Notes: generated by a model from the sequence alone, not told the origin. Positions 36,549-46,991 are shown, numbered from the stretch's first letter. The stretch: 64,000 nt of DNA from Roseburia sp. AM59-24XD (GCF_003478445.1 NZ_QUET01000019.1:18000-81999); one strand, 5' to 3'. Made by a program: numbers and translations.

Positions 36549-36612
36549 CTCTTCACTCCGTTCTTCTGCATGTTGTGATTTATCTCATCCGGCCATCTCT
36601 CATCAATATACT

Positions 36613-37827
36613 TTAAATCGTATCTGCCTGCACCAGGATCACATCATCTGCTCCGATCCTGTCTGCATATTCCTGATATTGTGCAAGTTCTCTGCCTGAG
36701 GACTTCCGGATAAGCTGTACGATTTTGCCGCTGCCGCGCAGCTTTGCTGCAAGATGGTGCGCCTTCTCCCGGTACCCAGCCGGATACACAACAAGTGTTC
36801 CGCCAAGCTTTTCCTTTACAAGAAGATTCTGTCTCTCTAATGCAAGCATAAGCTGATCCACAATGATAACCGCACCGATCGCCGGTGCATCCTTTCCAAA
36901 CTGTGCGACAAGACCGTCATAACGACCACCGCTTGCCAGCGCCTCGCCATTGCCGTATGTATATGCGCGGAAGATCACGCCGGTATAATAGCTGTAGTTG
37001 CTTAACATGCTTAAGTCCACAGTAATATACTGCTCGTAACCGTACATTGCCACGATCTGCTCGACCTTTTTTAAACGATCCAGAGCTTTGAGCACTCTCT
37101 CATTGGAGGTTCTCTCCTTCACAAAGGCTTCGGATTCATCAAAGCTTCCCTGCAGCTCAGAAAGACTGACAAAGATCTCCTTAAGCGGTTCGGAAACGGT
37201 AAGACGATCCAAAAGCTCCTCCACACCAAAGAAATTTTTGCTCTCGATCAGCTCAAACAGCTGCGCTGCCTCCGCCTCAGAAAAGCCTGCCTCCTCGACA
37301 AGACCACGTAGAAGATCCGCATGTCCGATCTCTAACTGGAACTCCTTAAGTCCACTCTTTAGCAGACACTCTATCGTCAGCACGACCATCTCGGCATCCG
37401 CATCGGAGCTTGTATCATTATAAAGCTCGGCACCGATCTGTGTGACCTCCTGCAGCTTTCCCTTGTACGGTGTTGTATTGACGAAGGTGTTGCCCATATA
37501 GCAGAGACGGATCGGCATTTCCTCTTCTCTGTCATACTTTGAAACACACCGTGCGATCGCCGGAGTGATATCCGGACGGAGCACCAGGGTGTTGTTGCCC
37601 CGGTCAAAGAATTTAAACATTGCCTGGGACTGCACAGATCCTTTTTCTTTGCTGAAAATATCAAAATATTCAAAAGTCGGTGTCTGAATATCACGAAATC
37701 CATAAGAGATCATCACCTGATGAAGCTCCTGCTGAATTTTCAACCGACTGGCGCACTCTGCGCCATAAATGTCCCGGACACCGCCGGGCGTATGCAAAAG
37801 TTCCTGACCAAAATTTCGCTCTGACAT
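36613..37827 (-). CDS. hisZ: ATP phosphoribosyltransferase regulatory subunit
   Basis: A 404-aa histidyl-tRNA synthetase-like protein without aminoacylation activity that completes short HisG. The class II core is visible (TPGGVRDIYGAECASRLK, TPTFEYFDIF, LVLRPDITPAIARCVS, ASGGRYDGLVAQFG), while the C-terminal anticodon-binding domain is reduced. The start at 37827 follows GAGGAGAGC; the frame runs 20 codons further up without a ribosome site. First gene of this his cluster; no histidine T-box is visible upstream. Confidence 0.93.
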   Translation of the reverse strand: MSERNFGQELLHTPGGVRDIYGAECASRLKIQQELHQVMISYGFRDIQTPTFEYFDIFSKEKGSVQSQAMFKFFDRGNNTLVLRPDITPAIARCVSKYDREEEMPIRLCYMGNTFVNTTPYKGKLQEVTQIGAELYNDTSSDADAEMVVLTIECLLKSGLKEFQLEIGHADLLRGLVEEAGFSEAEAAQLFELIESKNFFGVEELLDRLTVSEPLKEIFVSLSELQGSFDESEAFVKERTSNERVLKALDRLKKVEQIVAMYGYEQYITVDLSMLSNYSYYTGVIFRAYTYGNGEALASGGRYDGLVAQFGKDAPAIGAVIIVDQLMLALERQNLLVKEKLGGTLVVYPAGYREKAHHLAAKLRGSGKIVQLIRKSSGRELAQYQEYADRIGADDVILVQADTI

Positions 37828-37960
37828 GCTCTCCTCTTTTCTGCGCACGGTAATATATCTTCGTCTGAGCCGGGTGCGCTCGGTCACAGACCTTATCAGA
37901 AAAAACGCTTTCCGGATATCGGTTTTGTTTCTTCGTATCTGCCATACCGGTGTCTTTTAA

Positions 37961-39178
37961 TTAGTAAAGGCTGGTTGGATTTTCTAACTTCGGATCATAA
38001 CCCTTGTCCCGTAATGCGGACACAATCTGTTCCTTATGCTCATGACCAAATGCCTCCAGCGTAATCTTAAGTTCAACAGCGGCGTTACGGTTGATGCTGA
38101 CAAACTGGTTGTGCTCCAGACGGATGACATTACCCTTAAGCTGTGCGATCACATTTGCGACATTCACAAGCTCGCCCGGACGATCCGGAAGCTGTACGGA
38201 TACGGTAAATACACGTCCTCTCTCGATCAGACCATGCTGTACTACGGAGGACATCGTAATGATATCCATGTTGCCGCCGCTTAAGATCGATACGACTCTC
38301 TTGTCCTTGCAATTTAAATGCTTGAGCGCTGCTACAGACAGAAGCCCGGAATTTTCTACAACCATTTTATGATTCTCAACAACATCGAGAAAGTTGACAA
38401 TGAGCTCCTCATCCTCCACTGTGATGATATCATCCAGATTCTTCTGGATATAAGGGAATACAACGTCTCCCGGTGTCTTTACGGCAGTACCGTCTGCGAT
38501 TGTTACGGCGCTCGGCAGGGAAACAACCTTTCCTGCCTTTAAGGATGCCTTCATGCAGGCTGCGTTTGCCGGCTCCACACCGATCACCTTGATGTTTGGA
38601 TTTAACATTTTGGCAAGCGTAGATACTCCGGCTGCCAGTCCGCCTCCTCCGATCGGTACCAGAATAATATCAACCGTTGGCAGTTCCTTGAAGATCTCCA
38701 TTGCAATGGATCCCTGACCGGTTGCCACAGCCAGATCATTGAACGGATGCACAAATGTCATGTTGCGCTCCTCGGCGATCTCCAGTGCCTTCTGGTAAGA
38801 CTCATCATAAACGCTTCCGTGAAGAACAACCTCTGCCCCATAGCTTCTGGTGCGGTTGACCTTAATCAGCGGCGTGGTCGTCGGCATAACGATCACAGCC
38901 TTTGTCCCAAACAGCTTGGCTGCGTTGGCAACACCCTGTGCATGGTTGCCTGCCGATGCAGTGATCAGTCCATGCGCCAGCTCCTCCTTTGTCAGTGTGC
39001 TCGCCTTATAATAAGCACCTCTTACCTTATATGCTCCTGTATTCTGCAGATTTTCCGGCTTTAAATATACCTTGTTGCCGGACATCTGTGAAAAATAATC
39101 ACTGTAGATCAAATTGGTCGGAAGTGTGACTTCCTTTACCTTTTCTGCTGCCTTCTCAAAACTTTCCAATGTCATCAT
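37961..39178 (-). CDS. ilvA: Threonine ammonia-lyase with ACT domain
   Basis: A 405-aa PLP enzyme that converts threonine to 2-oxobutanoate and ammonia. PLP Lys lies in NTGAYKVRGAYYK; SAGNHAQGVA, PIGGGGLAAG and a C-terminal VSILSGGN complete the fold. The last 75 residues are a single ACT domain (FTVSVQLPDRPGELVNVANVI). The layout is that of the degradative/TdcB-like type with one ACT, not the long IlvA with two. It follows ftsY by 20 bases. Confidence 0.94.
   Translation of the reverse strand: MMTLESFEKAAEKVKEVTLPTNLIYSDYFSQMSGNKVYLKPENLQNTGAYKVRGAYYKASTLTKEELAHGLITASAGNHAQGVANAAKLFGTKAVIVMPTTTPLIKVNRTRSYGAEVVLHGSVYDESYQKALEIAEERNMTFVHPFNDLAVATGQGSIAMEIFKELPTVDIILVPIGGGGLAAGVSTLAKMLNPNIKVIGVEPANAACMKASLKAGKVVSLPSAVTIADGTAVKTPGDVVFPYIQKNLDDIITVEDEELIVNFLDVVENHKMVVENSGLLSVAALKHLNCKDKRVVSILSGGNMDIITMSSVVQHGLIERGRVFTVSVQLPDRPGELVNVANVIAQLKGNVIRLEHNQFVSINRNAAVELKITLEAFGHEHKEQIVSALRDKGYDPKLENPTSLY
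38005..38022. repeat. TGTCC-N8-GGACA palindrome, copy 7
   Basis: Exact copy with centre CGTAATGC, near the 3' end of ilvA; coding strand reads Val-Ser-Ala-Leu-Arg-Asp. Confidence 0.6.
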
Positions 39179-39198
39179 CTGATATCACCATGCCTTTC

Positions 39199-40125
39199 TT
39201 ACTGTTCCTCTTCTCTTTTCTCAAAAAGCGCATCCACAAAGCTGTCTGCGTCAAACTTCTGCAGATCATCGATCTGCTCTCCGATACCGATATATTTAAC
39301 CGGTATATTCATCTCGGACTGGATTGCGATCGCAATACCGCCTCTTGCAGTGCCGTCTAATTTCGTCAGAACGATTCCGGAAATGTCTGCAACCTCCGCA
39401 AACTGTTTCGCCTGTACCAGTGCATTCTGCCCGGTCGTACCATCCAGCACAATCAGTGTTTCTCTATATGCCTCCGGAAATTCTCTCTCAATGATCCGAT
39501 TGATCTTGCGAAGCTCCTCCATCAGGTTCTTTTTATTGTGAAGACGTCCTGCCGTATCACAGATCAGCACATCCGCCTTTCTTGCTTTCGCTGCATTGAC
39601 CGCATCAAAGACAACCGATGCCGGGTCGCCTCCCTCCTGACCTGCAATGATCTCAACACCTGCCCGGTTCGACCACTCGGTGAGCTGCTCGATCGCTGCG
39701 GCACGAAAGGTATCGGCTGCCGCCAGAATGACCTTTTTGCCCTTTGCCTTAAGCTGGCCTGCCAGCTTGCCGACAGAGGTTGTTTTTCCAACGCCGTTTA
39801 CGCCGATCATCAGTACCACAGAGGTCTTATGCTCAAACTCATACGCCGTCTCATCCACCTTCATCTGCTGCTTGATCGTATCCATCAGAAGCTCTCTGCA
39901 TACGGAAACCTCTTTGATCTTCTGTTCCTTTACCTTTTCCTTGAGATCCTCAATGATCCGGTCTGTCGTAACAACACCGATATCAGCCATGATCAGGATC
40001 TCCTCCAGCTCCTCATAGAAATCGTCATCAATCTCTGAAAAGCCACTGAAAAGGGAATCAAGCCCTGACACAAAATTATCTCTGGTCTTTGTCAGACCGC
40101 TTTTTAATCTGTCAAAAAATCCCAT
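39199..40125 (-). CDS. ftsY: Signal recognition particle receptor FtsY
   Basis: A 308-aa SRP receptor GTPase at the inner membrane face. It starts MGFFDRLKSGLTKTRDNF, a short amphipathic membrane-targeting helix, without the long acidic A domain of E. coli. G motifs: IGVNGVGKTTSVGKLAG, DTFRAAAIEQLTEW, CDTAGRLHNKKNLM, LTKLDGTARGG. The start at 40125 has GGAG upstream; the frame extends to 40176 without a site. Directly follows smc, the usual order. Confidence 0.97.
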   Translation of the reverse strand: MGFFDRLKSGLTKTRDNFVSGLDSLFSGFSEIDDDFYEELEEILIMADIGVVTTDRIIEDLKEKVKEQKIKEVSVCRELLMDTIKQQMKVDETAYEFEHKTSVVLMIGVNGVGKTTSVGKLAGQLKAKGKKVILAAADTFRAAAIEQLTEWSNRAGVEIIAGQEGGDPASVVFDAVNAAKARKADVLICDTAGRLHNKKNLMEELRKINRIIEREFPEAYRETLIVLDGTTGQNALVQAKQFAEVADISGIVLTKLDGTARGGIAIAIQSEMNIPVKYIGIGEQIDDLQKFDADSFVDALFEKREEEQ

Positions 40126-40230
40126 AATTACTCCATTTCCCGCCATTACCGCGATATATGTAATGATATTTGACACAGACGATATTCTGCCCCAAACGGA
40201 TGCCGCAGATATCTCTGCTGCATCATATCG

Positions 40231-43200
40231 TTAATTGACAACATCCTTCTCATCCAGAAGATTTACGGATACAAGTGTAGAAACACCCTTTTCCTGCATG
40301 GTGATTCCATATAAGATATCTGCCGCATTCATCGTACCACGACGATGCGTGATCACGATGAACTGTGTATCCTTTGTCAGCTTATGTAAGTACTGTGCGT
40401 AGCGGTCTACGTTAGAATCATCTAACGCCGCCTCGATCTCGTCCAGCAGACAGAACGGTGACGGTTTCAGACTCTGGATCGCAAATAACAGTGCGATCGC
40501 CGTCAGTGCCTTCTCTCCACCGGAAAGCTGCATCATGTTCTGCAGTTTCTTTCCCGGAGGCTGCGCAACGATCTTGATGCCCGCCGTCAGGATATCCTCC
40601 TCTTCCAGAAGCTCCAGGGTACCACGGCCACCGCCGAACAGCTCCTTAAACACCTTATCGAAACGTTCTCTGATCTCCGCAAACTGTTCCGCAAACTGCT
40701 TGCGCATTGACTCATCCAATTCGTTGATGATACCCTCCAGAACGCCCGCCGCCTTGATCAGATCATCATGCTGTGTCTTAAGCTGTGTATAGCGCTCCAG
40801 CACATCCTGATACTGTTCGATGGCATTGACATTGACATCACCGAGTGCTTGATCTTTCCTTTCAGAGAACTAATCTCCTGCTTCATCTGCGGCATGCTAA
40901 GTTCCGTCTCTGTCCGAAGCTCCTCCGCCGCATGATAGGTCAGCTCATACTGCTCCCACATATAGGTGGTTCTTGAATTGATCCGCTCCTCCATCTTGTC
41001 TTTCTGGTTATTCAGACGGAAGCACTCCTTGTCCAGCTCATTGATCTTATCGGACAGACTTTCTCGTTTATCGATAAAATCCTTGTGCTGTCTGGAGAGC
41101 TTGTCCTTATTCTCGCTCTCCTGCCGGATCGTCTCCTCCAGAGCTTCGATCGACTTTTTCGTCTCCTCGATCTGCTTTCTGGCACTTTCAATCTCCTGCT
41201 GCTTTGTCTGCATAAGATTTTCCGCCTGACGGCTGTCTCCGGCAGTCGCCTCAAATTCCTCCTTCAGCCCCTTCATGGTCTGATCGATTCGCTCTATATT
41301 CTGAGCAACAAACTCATTGCTCTGGATCTCTGTGGAGATTTTTAAGGAGTATTCACTGTTCTTCTCGGTCAGCCTCTTTTCTTCCTCACGAAGCTGTTCC
41401 AGAGACTTATTTAACTCCTCCAGATGTGTCTCGTTTTCTTTGCTCTTGCTTTCCGTGTCACTGATGCTTGCCTTCAATGCATCAAGCTGACCGGTAAGCT
41501 CTGCCTTCTGGGTATCGATTCCCTGACTCTCCAGACGGATCTGATCCAGATCATCCTGATTCTTTAAGAAATCTCCCTTGGCTCTGTCGTAATTGATCTT
41601 CGCCGTATTCTGCTTCAGAATCAGTTCCTGACGGATCTTACGATTGTTCTCCATGGCATCCTGCAGCTCTTTGGCTTCCTGTCTGCCCTCTTCCTGTTCT
41701 TTCACAATACCGCGCATCCGGTCACGCTGTGCCTGAACCTCCTTCTCGAGATTCTCCATCTCACGATGACGTCCGAGAAGGTTATTGTTGTTCTTATAAG
41801 CACCACCGGACATGGAACCACCCGGATTTAAAAGCTCTCCCTCCTTGGTAACGATCCGCAGGGAATGCTTATACTTCTTAGCAAGCGCGATTGCATGATC
41901 GATGTGGTCTACAACAACAAATCTTCCGAGAAGATATTCCACAAGCCGGTCAAATCTCGCCTCCGCATGAACCAGCGAGGATCCAAAACCGACCACACCC
42001 GGCTCCTGCAGAATATTCTGTGCCTGATTGACTCCCCTTCCGGAAATATTCGTCAACGGAAGGAACGTGGCACGTCCATAGCGGTTCTTTTTCAGAAGGG
42101 CGATCATTGCTTTGGCGGTCTGCTCATTGTCCGTAACGATATTCTGGATACTTCCGCCAAGCGCTGTCTCAATGGCGATCTCGTAATCCTTCTCCACACG
42201 GATAATATCGGCAACAACACCGATAATGCCCGGGTTATGCTCCTTCTGCTCCATGACACGGCGTATACTCTGTCCAAAGCCTCGTACCGCTCTGTCATGT
42301 TTTTCAGAGAATTTAACCGCGAATTTGCCATATGGAACTTCTGCTGTGTATCGCGGTGCTCCTTCTCTAACTCCTGACTTCTCTCGGAAAGCTTCTTCAT
42401 CGAATTGCGGATCTCAACCGTATTGGCATCCATGCCCTCAATCTTGTCCGAAATATCGGACAGAACAGCCTTCTGCTCCTCCATCGCTTCCTGCAGTCCT
42501 GCCGCCTCAGATTTATTCTCAAGAACACGCTTTGTCAGCTCTGCACGCTTGACATTGATCTGCTCCAGCATTGTCTCAAACTTCTGCTGGGTTGTCTTGA
42601 TCTCCGTCGTCTGTGTCATTGCCTTCATAATCTCATCATTGCGGTCGGCAATTTCTCTCTCGGCTTCTGCGATCTGACTGCTTGTCTGCGCCAGAATCTC
42701 CTGCAGCTGCTCCTGCTCCCGGCGGATTCCGGCAAGCTTTTCATCAAATGCATCCTGCTTTTCCTGGTAGCCTGCCTTTTCTTCCTTCGCTTCATTTAAA
42801 GACTTCTGTAAGCTTTCCAGACGTTCCTTATAATGCTCCTCATTCTGTCCGGCACTGCGGATCTGCTCCTGCAGCACCTTGACATTTCCCTCCTGTTCGT
42901 TTAAGGATACACGGGATGTCGTGAGGTTTTCCCTGTTCTGTTCCAGGCTCTGATTCTGCTTCTCGAGAATCTCTTCCACCTGTGCATATTCGTTTTTCGT
43001 CTCTTCAAATTCTTTTCTTGCATTTTCCAGATCTGCCGATGCAATGTCCTGTTTTCTGGACACATCCTCCATCTCGGTATGGATCTGGTCATATTCCATC
43101 AGGAAAATATTCACATCGAGTCCACGCAGTTCATCACGGTAGATCAGGTATTCATGTGCCTTCTCGGACTGCTTTTCAAGAGGTCCGACCTGCTTTTCAA

Positions 43201-43792
43201 GCTCTGACAGAATATCCTCGATACGAACCATATTCTGCTGCTCCTCGGCCAGATTCTTCTCGGCAGCTGCTTTTCTTTTCTTGAACTTCACGATACCTGC
43301 CGCCTCATCAAACAGCTCACGGCGATCCTCCGGTTTACCGCTTAGGATCTTGTCGATCTGCCCCTGTCCGATGATCGAATATCCCTCTTTACCGATACCG
43401 GTATCAAACAACAGCTCCTGAATGTCACGAAGACGACAGGATGCCCCATTTAACAGATATTCACTTTCTCCGGAACGATACACACGTCTGGCGATCGTCA
43501 CTTCCTCGTACGGCACATTCAGCTTGTGATCCTCATTGCTGATGGTGATCGCCACATACGCATAACCGAGCGGCTTACGAAGCTCTGTTCCCGCAAAGAT
43601 GATATCCTCCATCTTCGCACCACGAAGCTGCTTGGCACTCTGCTCTCCAAGCACCCAGCGCACGGCATCGGCAACATTACTCTTACCACTGCCGTTTGGT
43701 CCGACAATCGCCGTAATTCCATTATGAAATTCAAAAATAAGTTTATTGGCAAATGATTTAAAACCATGCACTTCCAGACTTTTTAAATACAT
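40231..43792 (-). CDS. smc: Chromosome segregation protein SMC, two frameshifts
   Basis: Condensin ATPase of about 1187 aa. The N-terminal part (42104-43792) has Walker [22 protein letters not shown] and a long coiled coil; the middle part (40758-42254) has the hinge ([23 protein letters not shown]) and the return coil; the last part (40231-40803) has signature [17 protein letters not shown] and Walker [17 protein letters not shown]. The frames break at about 42280, where one more G gives [17 protein letters not shown], and at about 40850, where one more G gives [20 protein letters not shown] is essential or nearly so in most Firmicutes, so sequence error is likely. Part of acp-rnc-smc-ftsY. 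Confidence 0.95.
42445..42462. repeat. TGTCC-N8-GGACA palindrome, copy 8
   Basis: Exact copy with centre GAAATATC, inside smc; coding strand reads Leu-Ser-Asp-Ile-Ser-Asp. Six hundred bases from copy 9. Confidence 0.6.
43045..43062. repeat. TGTCC-N8-GGACA palindrome, copy 9
   Basis: Exact copy with centre TGTTTTCT, inside the first coiled coil of smc; coding strand reads Val-Ser-Arg-Lys-Gln-Asp. Confidence 0.6.
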
Positions 43793-44511
43793 GTATGTTC
43801 TCCCTGCTTATTCTGACTGTCAGACTCTCTCTTCAAGATAAGGATTGCCTCATAGGCTGCGGACTGCTCTGCCTTCTTCTTAGTCTGACCGATTCCCGTG
43901 GAGATCTGTCTTCCATTGACAAATACCGCCGCCTGATATTCCTTGTGGTGATCCGGTCCACTCTCACCGATCAGACGGTATTCTAAAGTATTGCCCTCAT
44001 GTCTCTGCACAATCTCCTGCAGAAATGTCTTACTGTCATAAAACAGCTTTTTATTGTCAATATCCTTAAGGATATGTGCTTCAATATAACGCTTGGCAGG
44101 CTCAAAGCCGCCATCCATATATACGGCACCGATCGTTGCCTCTAACGCATCCGAAAGCACGGAATCTCTCTGTCTTCCGCCGGTCAGCTCTTCTCCCTTG
44201 CCAAGGCGGAGGTAATCGCCCAGATGAATCTCTTTGGCACAAAGTGCCAGAGTCGGTTCACAGACATAGCTGGCTCTCGTCTTAGTCATCTCGCCCTCCG
44301 GCATGTCCGGATGATTGCGGAAAATAAACTCGCTCGATACCAGCTCCAGCACCGCATCCCCCAGAAACTCCAGCCGTTCATTGCACTGTGACTTCTTCAT
44401 GTGCTTCTCGTTGGAGTATGAGCTATGCGTCAATGCTGTCGCAAGCAGTGTTTTGTCCTGAAAAATATAGCCAACTTCTTTCTCAAACTCTTCCATCATT
44501 TTTGCTTTCAT
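43783..44511 (-). CDS. rnc: Ribonuclease III
   Basis: A 242-aa double-strand RNA endonuclease for rRNA and mRNA processing. The nuclease signature NERLEFLGDAVLELVSSEF carries the catalytic Glu/Asp, paired with DALEATIGAVYMDGGFE. A double-stranded RNA-binding domain forms the C-terminus (KTFLQEIVQRHEGNTLEYRL ... KKKAEQSAAYEAIL). The start at 44511 overlaps the acp stop by ATGA; a longer frame to 44583 runs through acp. Overlaps smc start by 10 bases. Confidence 0.97.
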   Translation of the reverse strand: MKAKMMEEFEKEVGYIFQDKTLLATALTHSSYSNEKHMKKSQCNERLEFLGDAVLELVSSEFIFRNHPDMPEGEMTKTRASYVCEPTLALCAKEIHLGDYLRLGKGEELTGGRQRDSVLSDALEATIGAVYMDGGFEPAKRYIEAHILKDIDNKKLFYDSKTFLQEIVQRHEGNTLEYRLIGESGPDHHKEYQAAVFVNGRQISTGIGQTKKKAEQSAAYEAILILKRESDSQNKQGEHTCI

Positions 44512-44762
44512 TGCGCCAAACCCTTTCCTGTAATTCCTCTGCCTGTCTGTAAATATTCCCAGAGCTGTCCCACCGTATTCCAACGGACAGCCTCCTCTTC
44601 CTCAACGATCACTCCAAACACTGCCTCCACGCCCATCAGTATCTGATAAAGCATCAGTGAATCAGCACCGTAATCTCTCACAAAGGACTTCTCCCGCCGG
44701 ATCTGCTCCGGCTCTACTTCTAATATCTCTGCCAGCAGCTTCTGCAGCTTTTCATATTCCAT
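44508..44762 (-). CDS. Acyl carrier protein
   Basis: An 84-aa acyl carrier protein. The phosphopantetheine serine is in YGADSLMLYQILMGVEA (DSL motif); the flanking helices fit (MEYEKLQKLLAEILEVEPEQI; TVGQLWEYLQTGRG). It is more divergent than a housekeeping AcpP and ends with a basic tail. Start at 44762 follows AATGAGGGTTCAT. Its place between plsX and rnc is the usual Firmicute one, so it probably feeds phospholipid synthesis. Confidence 0.88.
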   Translation of the reverse strand: MEYEKLQKLLAEILEVEPEQIRREKSFVRDYGADSLMLYQILMGVEAVFGVIVEEEEAVRWNTVGQLWEYLQTGRGITGKGLAQ

Positions 44763-44840
44763 ATGAACCCTCATTTCTGCAAAACTCTATCACAAGTCAC
44801 TTAAGCCTATATTCCGGCAATCCGAATCGGAAACCATCGT

Positions 44841-45848
44841 CTAATCAAGCTTTAAATTCTCGCGGATACGGTCGTTGATGCCTTCCTCGCTGAAGGAAAT
44901 GCACTGAAGGATCGCCGTCTTGATCTCGGCCTCGCCGGAGCTTCCGTGTGCTTTAACAACAAGACCTTTGAGTCCTAACAATGGTGCACCTCCATGCTCG
45001 GATGCATCGAAGGACTTTAATGTCTGCTTCAGTGCCGGCTTGATCAAAAGTGCACCGATCTTACTGCGAAGAGAACTCATCAGCCCCTTCTTGACCATAT
45101 GAAGCAGTGCAGAACCAAGTCCCTCATACAGCTTCAGTATAACATTGCCGACAAATGCTTCACAGACGATAACGTCTGCACCACCCTTCGGAATGTCTCT
45201 CGCTTCAATGCTTCCGATAAAGTTAATGTCATCACATTCTTTTAATAAAGGATATGTCTCTTTAACCAGGGCATTCCCCTTTTCTTCCTCGGCACCGATG
45301 TTGACGATTGCCACACGCGGATTCTTGATCCCCACGATATTCTCCATATAGATGGATCCCATCTTTGCAAACTGCACCAGATGAGAGGCTCTTGCATCTA
45401 CATTGGCACCACAGTCGATCAGAAGAGATACGCCGTCTGTCGTTGGGATAAGCGGAGCTAACGGTGCTCTCTCCACGCCGCGGATCCTGCCTACAACAAG
45501 CTGTCCTCCTACCAGAATCGCGCCGGTGCTTCCTGCCGATACAAACGCATCCGCCTCGCCCTTTTTGACGAGCTTCATACCGACAACGATCGAGGAATCC
45601 TTTTTCTTGCGGATCGCTTCTACCGGTGGCTCATCAAAACCGATCACGTCTTCTGCATTAACGATCTGAACTCTGCTTTCATCATAACTGTATTTGGCAA
45701 GCTCTGCTTGTACTTCCTCTGCACGGCCAACCAGGGTAATCTCAATTTTATTATTCTCTGCCAGCGCATCTACGGCACCATGTACCGGGGCTTCCGGAGC
45801 ATTATCTCCTCCCATGGCATCCACTACGATCCTGATCTTTTCGTCCAT
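44841..45848 (-). CDS. plsX: Phosphate acyltransferase PlsX
   Basis: A 335-aa peripheral membrane enzyme that turns acyl-ACP into acyl-phosphate for glycerol-3-phosphate acylation. VVDAMGGDNAPEAPVHGA at the start, VSAGSTGAILVGG, NIGAEEEKGNALVKETYPLL and VCEAFVGNVILKLYEG are family blocks. It has its own promoter at 45936-45964. No FapR-type operator is seen there. Confidence 0.96.
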   Translation of the reverse strand: MDEKIRIVVDAMGGDNAPEAPVHGAVDALAENNKIEITLVGRAEEVQAELAKYSYDESRVQIVNAEDVIGFDEPPVEAIRKKKDSSIVVGMKLVKKGEADAFVSAGSTGAILVGGQLVVGRIRGVERAPLAPLIPTTDGVSLLIDCGANVDARASHLVQFAKMGSIYMENIVGIKNPRVAIVNIGAEEEKGNALVKETYPLLKECDDINFIGSIEARDIPKGGADVIVCEAFVGNVILKLYEGLGSALLHMVKKGLMSSLRSKIGALLIKPALKQTLKSFDASEHGGAPLLGLKGLVVKAHGSSGEAEIKTAILQCISFSEEGINDRIRENLKLD

Positions 45849-45935
45849 TTCTTATCCAACCTTTCCTGCTTCTCCTGATCTTGCACAGTGCTTCTGTGTT
45901 GTCAGACGTCTCCTGTGCATAAGCATACAAAGTAT

Positions 45936-45964
45936 ATTATACCCGAATTTGTTTCATAGTGCAA
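45936..45964 (-). promoter_or_regulatory. Sigma-A promoter of plsX-acp-rnc-smc-ftsY
   Basis: On the minus strand TTGCAC (45964-45959), 17-bp spacer, TATAAT (45941-45936). About 80 bases of leader before plsX. Confidence 0.75.
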
Positions 45965-46003
45965 GAAGTGAGCGAAAACAAGCCGAGCATTTTCCAATAC
46001 CAC

Positions 46004-46044
46004 AAAAACGGCGGTTTTTAAAGCCTGCCGCCTTAAAAACCGCC
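46004..46044 (-). terminator. Intrinsic terminator after cheR
   Basis: On the minus strand GGCGGTTTTTAA pairs with TTAAAAACCGCC around an 11-base GC-rich loop, followed by GTTTTTGTGG. Separates cheR from plsX. Confidence 0.85.
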
Positions 46045-46051
46045 AAATAAT

Positions 46052-46828
46052 CTAATCCTTTTTGTAAAAGAATGAGCGATACGCTGTAAATCCATAATCC
46101 TCCGCAGATATGATCTGCTCCGTGCTCCCCACGAAAAGCATGCCATCCTCATTAAGCGCCTGATTGAACTTGTGATAGATCGACTTCTTGGCATCCTCCG
46201 TGAAGTAAATCATCACATTACGGCAGACGATCATATCGCATCCGGAAGGATATGAGTCCTTGAGAAGATTGTGCTGTTTAAACTCTACACATTTCTTAAT
46301 CTCATCATGAATCTGATAGCTCTCCCCCCCCACCTGTGTAAAATGCTTTTTGATAAATTCCTTTGGTAAACCTTTCAGACTCTTCTCATCATAGAGACCG
46401 ATCTGTGCCTTCTCTAACACCTGCTTATCCAGGTCTGTCGCCAGAATGTGGATCCTGTTCAACGGAATAAACTTCGCCAACAGCATCACAAGCGTATATG
46501 GCTCATCCCCGGTAGAACACGCTGCACTCCAGATCCTGATATCGTTACCGAAACGTTCAAACAAATACGGAAGGATCTCATTCTCCAACACCTTCCACTG
46601 ATCCGGATTGCGGTAAAACTCAGACACGTTGATCGTCAAATATGTCACAAACTCTTCCAGCAATGCCGGATCCTTCTTGAGTGCAGCAACATACTCATCA
46701 TAGGTGGCAATCCCCGCCTTCACAATGAGCGCATCAATCCGGCGTTTCATCTGGCGTTCCTTATAGCAGCTTAAGTCAATCTTTGTCATTTGAAATATTT
46801 TCGATTTAAAAACTTCATAATCACCCAT
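46052..46828 (-). CDS. cheR: CheR-type protein-glutamate methyltransferase
   Basis: A 258-aa SAM-dependent enzyme that methylates glutamates of chemoreceptors. The N-terminal helical domain (residues 1-60) precedes LTINVSEFYRNPDQW, the SAM motif IRIWSAACSTGDEPYTLVMLL, HILATDLDKQVLEKAQIGLY and CRNVMIYFTEDAK. No other chemotaxis genes are nearby, so it is an isolated gene. The start at 46828 follows AGGATTTGT; the frame extends to 46864. Bounded by terminators on both sides. Confidence 0.92.
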   Translation of the reverse strand: MGDYEVFKSKIFQMTKIDLSCYKERQMKRRIDALIVKAGIATYDEYVAALKKDPALLEEFVTYLTINVSEFYRNPDQWKVLENEILPYLFERFGNDIRIWSAACSTGDEPYTLVMLLAKFIPLNRIHILATDLDKQVLEKAQIGLYDEKSLKGLPKEFIKKHFTQVGGESYQIHDEIKKCVEFKQHNLLKDSYPSGCDMIVCRNVMIYFTEDAKKSIYHKFNQALNEDGMLFVGSTEQIISAEDYGFTAYRSFFYKKD

Positions 46829-46935
46829 ACAAATCCTGCTTTCCTTTCTCAGCTCATAAGCCATGAACCACGGTTTCTGTCACTTTTCCCCATAAAAGGA
46901 TGTATCCCACCGTATTCTACCGCTTCTCCCCATAA

Positions 46936-46973
46936 GCAAAAATTCGCCAACCCATCGATGATGGATTGGCGAA
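46936..46973 (-). terminator. Intrinsic terminator after rpsA
   Basis: On the minus strand TTCGCCAATCCATC pairs with GATGGGTTGGCGAA (one mismatch) and is followed by TTTTTGC. Separates the ispH/rpsA gene from cheR. Confidence 0.85.
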
Positions 46974-46991
46974 AGGAATTATTCTTGCGAA

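Noticed and set aside
37828..37960. T-box or histidine attenuator before hisZ
   Set aside because: No T-box sequence (GGTGG with N and CCGCG) or terminator is visible.
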